Source of the DNA: Spongiibacter tropicus DSM 19543
Lineage (GTDB): Bacteria > Pseudomonadota > Gammaproteobacteria > Pseudomonadales > Spongiibacteraceae
DNA length: 64,000 nt
NCBI RefSeq assembly: GCF_000420325.1
Contig: NZ_ATUS01000001.1
Location: 686,463-750,462, forward strand
Direction: 5' to 3'
A program made the position numbers and the translations under genes. Below the pieces are notes generated by a model. The model had not been told where the DNA came from. It did not search any database and saw only the letters and a list, made by a program, of their open reading frames with translations. Numbering within the stretch: the first letter of the stretch is position 1; each line of letters begins with the position of its first letter. Below, piece after piece: positions 17,739-26,075 of the stretch.

Positions 17739-19201
17739 TGTTCAGCCCCGCAGATTTGATCAACCTCGCTATAGCACTGCCGGTATTTGCCGCAGTGGGA
17801 ATCGCCGCCACCGGGCGCTTCCCGAACCTGCGCGAAGCCGTATCGGTGCTCAGCGGCATCGCGCTGCTCGCTGTCAATATCGCACTGTATCAAGCCCATC
17901 AGCAGGGCCCTGCCCCCGCTGCACATTGGCTGGACATGCTGCCGGGCCTGGGCCTGAGCTTTGAGGTGGAAACCTTGGGCCTGCTGTTTGCGCTGGTCGC
18001 CAGCTCCCTGTGGCCGGTAACGGTGGTTTACGCCATCGGCTATATGCGCGGTCACAACGAGCAGAACCAGACGCGCTTCTACGCCTGTTTTGCATTGGCG
18101 TTATCGGCCGTCATGGCCATTGCCTATGCCGAAAACCTGCTGACGCTGTTTGTGTTTTACGAAGTGCTGTCGTTAGCGACCTATCCGCTGGTCACCCATG
18201 CGGGCACCGACAAAGCCCGCCATGGCGGACGGGTATATTTGGGCATTTTGATGGGCACCTCTATCGCCTTCTTCCTGCCTGCAATCATTATCACCAGCTT
18301 TATCAGTGGCACTGTCTCGTTTACGCCCGGCGGCATTCTGCCGGATGACGCGCCGGTCTGGTTGCTAAGTCTGCTGTTGCCGCTGTTTGTATTCGGCATC
18401 GGTAAAGCCGCCATGATGCCCTTCCACCGCTGGCTGCCGGCCGCCATGGTCGCACCAACACCGGTCAGCGCCCTGCTGCACGCCGTGGCTGTCGTGAAGG
18501 CCGGGGTGTTCAGCGTCGTGAAGATTCTGGTCTATGTGTTCGGTTTGGACACCCTCAGCGAACTGGTAATGACCGACTACCTGCTGTACCTGGCCGCCGC
18601 CGGTATTTTGCTGGCCTCGCTGGTCGCGATGCGGCAGGACAATATCAAGGCGCGACTGGCCTACTCCACCATCAGCCAACTGGGCTACATCACGCTGGGC
18701 GTCTTGTTGGCCAGCGCTACCGGCGTCATCGGCAGCGCCATGCACATTGCCATGCACGCCGCGGGTAAAATTACCCTGTTCTTCTGTGCCGGTGCCATTT
18801 ATGTCGCCGCCCACAAAACTCTGGTCAGCGAACTCGACGGCCTTGGCAGAAAGATGCCCTATACCTTTGTCGCTTTCAGCATTGCCGCGCTGTCGATTAT
18901 CGGTCTGCCGCCCACGGGCGGTACTTGGAGCAAGTGGACACTGATGCTCGGCGCTGTGGACAGCGGTCACCTGTTCGTTATCGCCGTGCTGGCCTTGAGT
19001 TCTCTGCTGAACATTGTGTATCTGCTGGAATTGCCGGCCCGCGCCTTTTTGCGCGAACCCGCTGCGGGGCACGACGACCATCACGGCGGTGAAGCGCCGT
19101 GGCCATCGTTACTGGCGCTGTGCTTTACCGCACTGAGCTGCCTGCTGCTGTTTTTCTATGCCGGCGCGATCCAGCAATTTCTGCAAGGGATGAACCTCTG
19201 A
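17738..19201 (+). CDS. NuoL/MrpA-N-like antiporter subunit (second)
   Basis: 487 residues, multi-spanning. FYEVLSLATYPLVTH carries the TM5 Glu; MPFHRWLPAAMVAPTPVSALLHAVAV-type sequence (APTPVSALLH, then VVKAG) is the hallmark of NuoL and of the N-terminal half of MrpA rather than of MrpD. Thus the MrpA antiporter module appears here as a stand-alone gene, while its C-terminal MbhD/E part is fused to MnhB upstream. It starts in a TAATG overlap with the previous gene and stops in a TGATG overlap with the next. Confidence 0.87.
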   Translation: MFSPADLINLAIALPVFAAVGIAATGRFPNLREAVSVLSGIALLAVNIALYQAHQQGPAPAAHWLDMLPGLGLSFEVETLGLLFALVASSLWPVTVVYAIGYMRGHNEQNQTRFYACFALALSAVMAIAYAENLLTLFVFYEVLSLATYPLVTHAGTDKARHGGRVYLGILMGTSIAFFLPAIIITSFISGTVSFTPGGILPDDAPVWLLSLLLPLFVFGIGKAAMMPFHRWLPAAMVAPTPVSALLHAVAVVKAGVFSVVKILVYVFGLDTLSELVMTDYLLYLAAAGILLASLVAMRQDNIKARLAYSTISQLGYITLGVLLASATGVIGSAMHIAMHAAGKITLFFCAGAIYVAAHKTLVSELDGLGRKMPYTFVAFSIAALSIIGLPPTGGTWSKWTLMLGAVDSGHLFVIAVLALSSLLNIVYLLELPARAFLREPAAGHDDHHGGEAPWPSLLALCFTALSCLLLFFYAGAIQQFLQGMNL

Positions 19202-19452
19202 TGAAAACGCCCAACGAGCCGGGCTGGTTCGAGAAGCCCGCCAATGTCGACAAGATTGTCTATGCCGTGTGGATCATCTGTGGCCTGCTGGTACTGGCCG
19301 AGTTCTTCTACGAAAAGCATCCCCATTTTGCGGCCGAGAGCTGGTTCGGTTTCTACGCCGGTTATGGCTTTCTGGCCTACTGCTTCATCGTGTTCTCTGC
19401 CAAGGCGCTGCGTCGCCTGCTGAAACGCAGCGAGGACTACTATGGTGAATGA
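19201..19452 (+). CDS. Small two-helix membrane protein of the antiporter operon
   Basis: 83 residues, MKTPNEPGWFEKPANVDKIV at the start, two hydrophobic helices (about 20-38 and 50-66) separated by a short EKHPHF loop, and a basic/acidic tail (RRLLKRSEDYYGE). It begins in a TGATG overlap with the upstream subunit gene and overlaps the next by 11 bases, so it is tightly coupled and very likely a component of the complex. I do not recognise it as any of the standard Mrp subunits A-G. Its position suggests an accessory subunit. Confidence 0.85.
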   Translation: MKTPNEPGWFEKPANVDKIVYAVWIICGLLVLAEFFYEKHPHFAAESWFGFYAGYGFLAYCFIVFSAKALRRLLKRSEDYYGE

Positions 19453-21151
19453 TTGGCTGATGAACCCCGCCTTGCTGATGATGCTGGCGGGCCTGCTGGC
19501 GATTCGACTGCCCGCGCGCCTGCTGGGACCGCTGGCGATTGTCACGCCGGCGTTGGGCCTGCTGATGCTCTGGCAATTGCCCGAGGGCGAACACGGTGCC
19601 GTAACACTGTACGGCATGGCCCTGACCACCCTTCGAGTCGATGGTCTGAGTTTCGTCTGGGGAGTGATTTTCCATATTGCCGCCATGCTGGCGGGACTTT
19701 ACGCTTGGCATGTAAAAGACCGGATGCAACAGTCTGCGGCGCTGATTTACGCCGGCGCTGCCATCGGTGCGGTACTGGCGGGCGATCTGCTGACCCTGTT
19801 CCTTTACTGGGAGCTGACCGCATTGTCCTCGGTGCTGCTGATCTGGGCCAATCGCACACCACGCGCCTACAAGGTGGGCCTGCGCTACCTGATTATTCAA
19901 GTGATTTCCGGCCTGCTGCTGATGGCCGGGGCGATTATTTACTACCGGGAAACCGGTTCGCTGGCCTTCGATCATCTGGGCCTGAATGCCCCCGGTGCCT
20001 GGCTGATTTTCCTGGCCTTCGGTATCAAGTGCGCCTTCCCGCTGCTGCATAACTGGCTGCAGGATGCCTACCCTGAGGCTACCGTCACCGGCACGGTGGT
20101 GCTGTCGGCCTTCACCACCAAACTGGCGGTGTATTCACTGGCACGCGGCTTTGCCGGGGAAGAAATACTGATCACCATCGGCGCGGTGATGACCGCCTTC
20201 CCGATCTTCTTCGCCGTCATCGAAAATGACCTGCGGCGGGTGCTGTCCTACAGCCTGAACAACCAGCTCGGCTTTATGGTGGTAGGTGTGGGTCTGGGCA
20301 CCGAGATGGCACTGAATGGTGCGGCGGCTCACGCCTTTGCCCACATCCTCTACAAAGCGCTGCTGTTCATGTCGATGGGCGCCGTGCTGCTGCGCGTGGG
20401 CACCGTAAAAGCCAGCGAGCTGGGCGGTCTCTACAAGTCCATGCCCTGGACTACCGTATTCTGCATTATCGGCGGCATGTCGATCTCGGCCTTCCCGCTG
20501 TTTTCCGGCTTTGTCACCAAATCAATGATCCTCACGGCGGCGGCCGCCGAGCACCATTGGCTGGTATGGGGCGTGCTGCTGTTTGCCTCAGCCGGGGTAC
20601 TGGATCACTCGGGCATCAAGGTGCCGTTCTTCTCTTTCTTCTATCACGATGCGGGTCACCGGGTAAAAGAAGCGCCACTCAACATGCTGCTGGCGATGGG
20701 GATTACCGCCTTTCTGTGTATTGGCATCGGCATTTGGCCGGAGCCACTGTACGCGATTCTGCCCTACCCGGTGGATTACGCCCCGTATACCAGCTACCAC
20801 GTCATCACCCAGCTGCAGCTGCTGATGTTTGCCGCGCTGGCCTTCTGTGTACTGATACGCAAGGGCTGGTACCCGCCGGAAATACGTTCGGTAAATCTGG
20901 ACAGCGACTGGCTGTATCGCCGTCTGGCACCGAAAGTCATCAGTGGCGTGGGTAGCGTCGTCGTAAAACTGGATCAGGGAATCCGCGCCACCGCCATGCA
21001 ATGGCTCCGCGCTTTCCTGCAACGCGTTGCCACGCTGAACAGCGATAGCGGATTGTTGGCGCGCAACACAAGTATTGGCAGCATGGTGGCGTGGGTCGTT
21101 CTGTTCCTCGCACTGCTGCTGGTACTGGCCCTGTTCAGGCAGGGCGTCTGA
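19442..21151 (+). CDS. NuoM/N-like antiporter subunit (third)
   Basis: 569 residues. TM5 carries FLYWELTALSSVLLIW with its Glu; FPLLHNWLQDAYPEATVTGT and FTTKLAVYSLARGF give the TM7-8 region and Lys; AHAFAHILYKALLFMSMG gives the TM12 Lys. The C-terminal ~120 residues extend beyond a normal MnhD with a further helix and an amphipathic stretch (DQGIRATAMQWLRAFLQRV), recalling the long C-terminal arm of NuoL that braces the complex. It is the last gene of the operon; a terminator follows within about 55 bases. Confidence 0.88.
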   Translation: MVNDWLMNPALLMMLAGLLAIRLPARLLGPLAIVTPALGLLMLWQLPEGEHGAVTLYGMALTTLRVDGLSFVWGVIFHIAAMLAGLYAWHVKDRMQQSAALIYAGAAIGAVLAGDLLTLFLYWELTALSSVLLIWANRTPRAYKVGLRYLIIQVISGLLLMAGAIIYYRETGSLAFDHLGLNAPGAWLIFLAFGIKCAFPLLHNWLQDAYPEATVTGTVVLSAFTTKLAVYSLARGFAGEEILITIGAVMTAFPIFFAVIENDLRRVLSYSLNNQLGFMVVGVGLGTEMALNGAAAHAFAHILYKALLFMSMGAVLLRVGTVKASELGGLYKSMPWTTVFCIIGGMSISAFPLFSGFVTKSMILTAAAAEHHWLVWGVLLFASAGVLDHSGIKVPFFSFFYHDAGHRVKEAPLNMLLAMGITAFLCIGIGIWPEPLYAILPYPVDYAPYTSYHVITQLQLLMFAALAFCVLIRKGWYPPEIRSVNLDSDWLYRRLAPKVISGVGSVVVKLDQGIRATAMQWLRAFLQRVATLNSDSGLLARNTSIGSMVAWVVLFLALLLVLALFRQGV

Positions 21152-21205
21152 CCGGGCTTCTGGTGTAATCCCCACCGAAAACGCTCATAGAGCCCCTCTC
21201 TCCCG

Positions 21206-21240
21206 GAAGCAGTGCCAAGTCACTGCTTCTTTCGTTTATC
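21206..21240 (+). terminator. Terminator of the antiporter operon
   Basis: A 9-bp perfect stem GAAGCAGTG / CACTGCTTC with a six-base loop, followed by TTTCGTTT. Confidence 0.82.
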
Positions 21241-21355
21241 CCTCCCTCTCCAGCGAGATACCCCCAGCTCACCGGCAATAGCCTGCCAAGGCTTCACGAG
21301 ACCACTGTTTCACACCGCGCAAACCGTTTGCATTTGCGAAAGCCAAACCCTAAAA

Positions 21356-21370
21356 TGAAATTGATTCTCA
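21356..21370 (+). promoter_or_regulatory. Probable Fur box upstream of heme oxygenase
   Basis: TGAAATTGATTCTCA matches the 7-1-7 Fur consensus TGATAATnATTATCA at 11 of 14 defined positions and is embedded in AT-rich promoter-like sequence. The downstream gene, heme oxygenase, is a classic Fur target. Confidence 0.75.
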
Positions 21371-21402
21371 TTTTATCCTTTATACCTATTTATTGATCCG
21401 CC

Positions 21403-21498
21403 ATGTCCAAAGACCTCCGGACCAGCCAGTACCTCGCGACCGATGCGCGCGCCACTCCTGACCGGACTGCTGCCGCAGTACGGCAATCCATGCGATGA
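21403..21498 (+). CDS. Candidate 31-residue peptide under the Fur box
   Basis: ATG to TGA, 31 codons, beginning MSKDLRTSQYLATDARATPD and ending VRQSMR, charged and without a membrane segment. It lies between the Fur box and hemO. No strong Shine-Dalgarno is seen. It could be a leader peptide, a remnant of a longer gene, or chance; I do not recognise it. Confidence 0.3.
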   Translation: MSKDLRTSQYLATDARATPDRTAAAVRQSMR

Positions 21499-21603
21499 AA
21501 AATACGGCGCACTCGCTCGTTTACTGTTTTTGAGACACCGCTATCCACACACGACCGCAATCAATCTCGGCGGGTGTCTATTTCACCATCACAGGAAGAT
21601 GCT

Positions 21604-22194
21604 ATGACCACCACTGTAAGCCCGGGCCACTGTGCTCGTTTCCGCGCCCTGACCCACGATACTCACGATGTGCTGGACAAGCGCATCATGGCATACAGCC
21701 CCTTTTCGGGCCGCGAGCGCTATGCGGCTTTTCTTAAAGTGCAGTACTGTTTTCACCGGGATGTAGCCGCCCTGTTTGACAACACCTCGCTCAACACTCT
21801 GTTACCCGGTCTCAAAGAACGGGGACGATTTGCCGCTGTCGCACAGGATCTGAAAGATCTCGGGCAGGCATTACCTGAGCCGGAAATGCCCCCGGTATTC
21901 GGCGAGCAAATCGATCTCCCCACGGCTATTGGCTGGCTGTATGTCGAAGAAGGCTCCAACCTCGGTGGCGCCATCCTGTTTAAAATGGCGGGCAAACTGG
22001 ACCTCAGCGCCGACTTCGGCGCCCGGCATCTGGCGCCACATCCTGAAGGAAGAGCGCCTAGCTGGCGCGCCTTTATGCAGCAACTGGATGCCATTGAGCT
22101 GGACGATAAAGAGCAACAACGCGCTAACAATGGCGCCGAAGCGGCATTCACTCAGGTATTATCCTACGTGGAGCGCTATTGCCCGATATCATGA
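21604..22194 (+). CDS. hemO: Biliverdin-producing heme oxygenase
   Basis: 196 residues, the usual size for bacterial HemO/PigA-type enzymes, which open heme to biliverdin, CO and free iron in the cytoplasm. ALTHDTHDVLDKRIMAYSPF gives the proximal region with the heme-ligand His, and GWLYVEEGSNLGGAILFK matches the distal helix with its Gly-rich kink. The ATG at 21604 follows AGGAAG; the frame extends ten codons upstream (21574) without family similarity. A Fur box lies upstream. The gene overlaps ybaN by ATGA. It supplies iron from heme taken up by receptors such as that at 27.7 kb. Confidence 0.87.
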   Translation: MTTTVSPGHCARFRALTHDTHDVLDKRIMAYSPFSGRERYAAFLKVQYCFHRDVAALFDNTSLNTLLPGLKERGRFAAVAQDLKDLGQALPEPEMPPVFGEQIDLPTAIGWLYVEEGSNLGGAILFKMAGKLDLSADFGARHLAPHPEGRAPSWRAFMQQLDAIELDDKEQQRANNGAEAAFTQVLSYVERYCPIS

Positions 22195-22604
22195 CAACTG
22201 AGGTTACCCCAGAAGTGACACCGCCCCAGGCAAAAGGTCCGCTGCGTTACCTGCTGCTCTTGCTGGCCGTCGTCAGCCTGTGTATTGCCATGTTGGGTGT
22301 GATCTTGCCGGGTCTGCCTACCACGGAGTTTTTGCTGATTGCCGCCTGGGCTGCTGCGCGCAGCTCACCGCGATTTCACAATTGGCTTACGCAGCACCGG
22401 ATATTCGGTCCAATTCTCGAACAGTGGCAGCAAGGCTATTTGCCTCGCAAAGTAAAACTGGCGACCACCTTCACTATGAGTATCGCCGCACTGGTTCTGG
22501 TGCTGACCGTGTCGCACCGCATCAGTGTGGTCGTCACGCTGCTGTGCATGGCCGCCGTATTAATCTGGCTGTGGCGATGGCCGGAAAAAGCCCCCCCGCA
22601 ATAG
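22191..22604 (+). CDS. YbaN/DUF454-family inner-membrane protein
   Basis: 137 residues. After a short polar N-terminus comes a helix (about 19-40), then the DUF454 hallmark GVILPGLPTTEFLLIAAWAA, then SSPRFHNWLTQHRIFGPIL and W, and two C-terminal helices (about 90-130). The start ATG overlaps the hemO stop as ATGA; an in-frame ATG four codons earlier is less likely. YbaN-like genes often accompany heme or iron genes, but the molecular function is unknown. It ends seven bases from the convergent DUF6607-like gene. Confidence 0.88.
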   Translation: MTTEVTPEVTPPQAKGPLRYLLLLLAVVSLCIAMLGVILPGLPTTEFLLIAAWAAARSSPRFHNWLTQHRIFGPILEQWQQGYLPRKVKLATTFTMSIAALVLVLTVSHRISVVVTLLCMAAVLIWLWRWPEKAPPQ

Positions 22605-22611
22605 CTCGCAC

Positions 22612-23727
22612 TTACTCCCGCCGGTAATCATCCAGTATTTGAGCAACCGCTCGTTGGGCTGGCGCTTCTGAAAAAGCGCCGCCCTTATACTTATCAGCCA
22701 ATTCAAATAACGCCGCAAACAGTGGCTTGCCGTCTTTCACTTTGCGCAAAGAGAAGCCCGGATGTGCATCAAACATCTGCGTCCACTGCTGTCTCACTAA
22801 CTGCCAATAGGCGCCGGTTTCCCGCCAATAGCGATCACCCTCGCTGAAATCAAAGTCTACTATTCGCTGATATCGATTATTGCCCAGTTCTTTGGCGAGA
22901 TACGCGGCAGGCTGCGCCTTGTCGCCCAGAACGAGCTTCAGATTTTCTTCTTCCTGCACCCAACCGCTTGGCAGAATGACGTGTCGGTTGACGCCCTCCA
23001 GCACCTGGTAATCACTCCGCACACTCGATTCACGACGCGGCAGAGGCCGCCAGGTCGTCTCACTCTCCCAGGCGGAAAAACTACCGGTATGCTGCCAGCG
23101 TCCCACCGAAGCATAGCGCGGTGAATCATCGACCTGATACACACTCTGCACCCAGCGACCCTTGGCCTCTGAGCGACTCAGGCGCTGGCGCTGCCAGCGC
23201 GCTTTCCCCACATAGGCCAACAGCTCGTGTCCCTCATACTGCCAGTCCTGACGCCAGTGCTTCATGACCATCGGCTCACTGAGACGACCTTCCTCATTCT
23301 GAAACACCATCACCATGATGTGCTGAAGGCTAATGAAGTCGCCGCGATCTTCCACAACGTAGATATATTCTGTTCCCCAGCTTTGATATGGCTGCGCCGG
23401 CGTGTAATCGGCACTGAATCCCATGGTTTCAACAAACTCGAAGCTGGCGCGATAGCCCCCTGTCATTGCCAGAATGGCTCGGCGATCCCGCTCAAAATCG
23501 CTTAAGCCGGGTGCCTGCAACGCCTTCCAGGCTGCACTTGGCTCAGTTGACAGTGTCACCGGCGCTCCCTGTGTGGTGCCGCCACGGGGGGCGTCAAAAC
23601 AGGGGCCACTGAGATTCCAGCTAAACACATACTGCGGGGTGGGACACCCGACCGTGGCCTTTTCATCGGCCTGGCTCCAGGCCGATGTCATCACAAGCAG
23701 ACCGACAACGAGTACGTTTAACATCAT
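22612..23727 (-). CDS. DUF6607-like exported protein
   Basis: About 371 residues with a signal peptide (MMLNVLVVGLLVMTSAWSQA, cut after about residue 20). The body has the stretch MTGGYRASFEFVETMGF, then EYIYVVEDRGDFISLQHIMV and MKHWRQDWQYEGHELL, which I recall as the core of the DUF6607 family, periplasmic proteins of unknown function often near heme or iron uptake genes. AAGGTGAG precedes two consecutive ATGs, so 23727 or 23724 is preferred to the GTG at 23736. It is convergent with hemO-ybaN and divergent from the NlpE/META lipoprotein. Confidence 0.72.
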   Translation of the reverse strand: MMLNVLVVGLLVMTSAWSQADEKATVGCPTPQYVFSWNLSGPCFDAPRGGTTQGAPVTLSTEPSAAWKALQAPGLSDFERDRRAILAMTGGYRASFEFVETMGFSADYTPAQPYQSWGTEYIYVVEDRGDFISLQHIMVMVFQNEEGRLSEPMVMKHWRQDWQYEGHELLAYVGKARWQRQRLSRSEAKGRWVQSVYQVDDSPRYASVGRWQHTGSFSAWESETTWRPLPRRESSVRSDYQVLEGVNRHVILPSGWVQEEENLKLVLGDKAQPAAYLAKELGNNRYQRIVDFDFSEGDRYWRETGAYWQLVRQQWTQMFDAHPGFSLRKVKDGKPLFAALFELADKYKGGAFSEAPAQRAVAQILDDYRRE

Positions 23728-23902
23728 TACGCTCACCTTATGCCTGACTCTCTATCACCGTGTTCACGCATTGTAAGTACGCGACCGCTCACCATCAAAA
23801 CCGCACGCTCCAGCAGGAACCCGCCTGCGACAGGATTGTCACTGCAAGCGCCGTTTATCATTGATAGACTTTGCTGTATTCCATTTCGAGACTGACTTCA
23901 CC

Positions 23903-24667
23903 ATGACAACACGCACTTCTCTTCTATCCCTTTTCATCGCAGTCACCTTGCTGATCAGCGCTTGCAGCAATACGCCTGAGCAATACCCCGACTCGGCGCA
24001 CAATGCCCGCAATGCGCTGGACTGGATGGGTGTCTATCGCGGCGTACTGCCCTGCGCCGACTGTGCGGGCATAGAAACTGTCGTCGTTTTGCGCAGCGAC
24101 GGTCACTACACCAGCCAGTCAAAATATCTGGGGCGGAGCGATGACATTTTCTCGGCTCAGGGGCGCATCGAGTGGAACAAAGCCGGTCACACCATCACAC
24201 TGCCCGAGCAGGACGTCCGCTATTTCGTGGCTGAAAATCGCCTGCTTCACCTCAATCAGAATGGCGCAGGCATTCATGGGGCTCTTGCCAATCAATACGC
24301 GCTGAACAAGCTTGCCGATGGCGTTACCGGGCGCTATTGGACTCTGGTGGAACTCAATGGCAAAGCCCTGGAACCATCGCCCCAAACGCCGTATTTTTCG
24401 CTGGACAGTGAAACCGGACGGATCACTGGCTACGCTGGCTGCAACCGTTTCTTCGGTGGCTATGAGCTGGATGCCGCCGCGTCACGACTGCGCTTTACCC
24501 AGTTGGCATCGACTATGATGGCCTGTCCCGACCGCCGGGAAACTGAAGCCGCATTCATGGATATGCTCCGCAGTATCGACAACTTCAGTATCAGCAACGA
24601 AACACTGAGCCTTAACCGCGCGCGCATGGCTCCGTTGGCGCGCTTTGAGGCGGTCTATATTCGCTGA
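23903..24667 (+). CDS. NlpE-N / META domain lipoprotein
   Basis: 254 residues. The lipobox LLISAC gives a lipid-anchored Cys near residue 18. Residues about 40-140 are an NlpE N-terminal domain: GVYRGVLPCADCAGIETVVV with its CxxC, and DGHYTSQSKYLGR. Residues about 155-250 are a META (HslJ-type) domain: YWTLVELNGK, ITGYAGCNRFFGGYEL and LASTMMACP, with its Cys pair. E. coli NlpE senses outer-membrane and copper/redox stress through Cpx; the META domain is found in stress-related outer-membrane lipoproteins. An outer-membrane-lipoprotein stress sensor is inferred. It is divergent from the DUF6607-like gene. Confidence 0.88.
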   Translation: MTTRTSLLSLFIAVTLLISACSNTPEQYPDSAHNARNALDWMGVYRGVLPCADCAGIETVVVLRSDGHYTSQSKYLGRSDDIFSAQGRIEWNKAGHTITLPEQDVRYFVAENRLLHLNQNGAGIHGALANQYALNKLADGVTGRYWTLVELNGKALEPSPQTPYFSLDSETGRITGYAGCNRFFGGYELDAAASRLRFTQLASTMMACPDRRETEAAFMDMLRSIDNFSISNETLSLNRARMAPLARFEAVYIR

Positions 24668-24692
24668 TTTAGCGAATAAAACAGCAGGGAAG

Positions 24693-25832
24693 TCACTGTG
24701 CGGGCCAGACCATAACCCCTCCGGGGTTATAGATGATCGCCATCAGTACCCGCACCGTTTCACCCTCCGCCACGGGCTTCACCATACGCAGCGTGGTGGT
24801 TCTGGCAGCTCGCTCTGACGGCCGCTCAAAGCCTTTTTCCGCCGGGCGAGCAAAGATCACCTCGGCGTCATCCACCTGCCCCTTATGGTCCACAAGCACA
24901 TGGAGCACGACCCAGCCCCAGCTCTCCCCGCTCGCCACTCTGCGCGGTAACGTCGGAATTCTGAAGGACTTCACGTCAAAATCTGTCTGGGGCACAAGCG
25001 GCAGCTTGCCTGGAACCAGTTTCCCCTTGTCATCCAAAAATTGGATTGCCCGAGCCCGCCTCACTACCGCATCACCCTCTGGCCAGGACGCCAAACGCTG
25101 CACATGATCTTCGAGAGACGCCCTCGCCCATTCGCTTTTCGGCCCGCGATTCACCAGATGTAAAACACGCCACCAGCTCTGCGCGCAGGCCGCTTTCGCC
25201 TCGCCATAGCAGTCTGCATGCATGGCCAGCACACCCCATCTTCGCTCTTCCTCAAATAGCGCATCCAGCACTAAGGGAAGCGTCGGCAGGACCGACTCCA
25301 AGTAGTGGAAGGCTTGCCGGGTGATGCGCCTAACGCCGTCATAATCCTGCAGATACAGCTTGGCCAGCCCCAACTCGAAGGAAGGTTTGACGAAAGGCCC
25401 GTCGCAAACAGCGGCATTTTCATACAGATCAAGCACTGCCGCGTACTGCCCTTTGTCCAGCAGCACATTAGCCTGCTCTGCCAGAATCTGGTGTCGCAGC
25501 ATATTCGAGGGCGTCGCGAGCGCCATCGCCCGAGCGAGATACTCGTGAGCCCGCGCCAAGTCGCCTGATGCACGAGACAGACTGCCGGCAAACATCAGCA
25601 GCGAGGCTTCCGTATTCGGCGAATCCGCGGCTTGCACCGCGCGATCAAGTTCACCGATTGCCGCGTCAAACTGCTTATCCATGGCGAGTCGCTGAGTGTA
25701 TTGGAGTGTGGCGGTAAGGGCTTGAGGGTGCGCGTAGGACCCGCAACTGGCAGGCGTCTCAGCGGCTAACAGTCCCAAGGGAAAGCAGAGAATCAATAAG
25801 CGGGGTATACGCAGAAGCGGTATCAAAATCAT
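24693..25832 (-). CDS. Exported TPR protein with TonB C-terminal domain
   Basis: 379 residues: signal peptide (MILIPLLRIPRLLILCFPLG, cut near 24), then helical repeats at about 40-210 with TPR spacing (AAIGELDRAVQAADSP, ARAHEYLARAMALATP, AAVLDLYENAAVCDG), then a TonB-C domain at about 290-379 (RRVASGESWGWVVLHVLVDH, GQVDDAEVIFARP, ERAARTTTLRMVKPV). There is no N-terminal TonB-type membrane anchor with ExbB contacts nor a long Pro-rich spacer, so it is probably periplasmic and not a classical energy transducer. The ATG at 25832 starts a good signal peptide; the frame opens earlier at 25874. It shares an upstream region with fecI. Confidence 0.82.
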   Translation of the reverse strand: MILIPLLRIPRLLILCFPLGLLAAETPASCGSYAHPQALTATLQYTQRLAMDKQFDAAIGELDRAVQAADSPNTEASLLMFAGSLSRASGDLARAHEYLARAMALATPSNMLRHQILAEQANVLLDKGQYAAVLDLYENAAVCDGPFVKPSFELGLAKLYLQDYDGVRRITRQAFHYLESVLPTLPLVLDALFEEERRWGVLAMHADCYGEAKAACAQSWWRVLHLVNRGPKSEWARASLEDHVQRLASWPEGDAVVRRARAIQFLDDKGKLVPGKLPLVPQTDFDVKSFRIPTLPRRVASGESWGWVVLHVLVDHKGQVDDAEVIFARPAEKGFERPSERAARTTTLRMVKPVAEGETVRVLMAIIYNPGGVMVWPAQ

Positions 25833-25997
25833 CACATCCCTGTCAGCACACTGTGGCGCAGACTCCCTCTGCACCGTTGTTTTTACTGTATCAGGCCCAA
25901 TAGTGCGCAGCCATCACCACCCAGCGCTAGCCGCGCCTCAACGGCTCTCGCCCGCGGGCTTCTGCATTCGGGCCATTCCCTGCAGAAACGACAGCGA

Positions 25998-26049
25998 TTG
26001 CATCGGTACACGCCCAAGCCATATAATGAGACTTATTATCATTATCATC
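25998..26049 (+). promoter_or_regulatory. fecI promoter with overlapping Fur box
   Basis: A -35 TTGCAT (25998-26003), 18-base spacer and perfect -10 TATAAT (26022-26027) precede fecI. From 26022 to 26049 the sequence is built of Fur hexamers (ATAATG then ATTATC twice), so Fur would cover the -10 and start site. This is the standard arrangement for iron-repressed fecIR-type operons. Confidence 0.8.
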
Positions 26050-26075
26050 TAAAAAGATCTTCAGAGGAAGCCGCT

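Larger units (their letters stand above)
21241..21603 (+). other. Intergenic region before heme oxygenase
   Basis: 363 bases holding a Fur-type operator (21356-21370) and a 31-codon open frame (21403-21498), both listed separately. Nothing else is recognisable. Confidence 0.6.

Noticed and set aside
19442-19452. Eleven-base gene overlap as a possible frameshift error
   Set aside because: Both genes have complete family-consistent ends and starts, so it is normal translational coupling.
16710-20050. Minus-strand frames of 189, 239 and 221 codons across the antiporter operon
   Set aside because: Gln/Gly/His-rich shadows opposite conserved antiporter helices; no ribosome sites or families.
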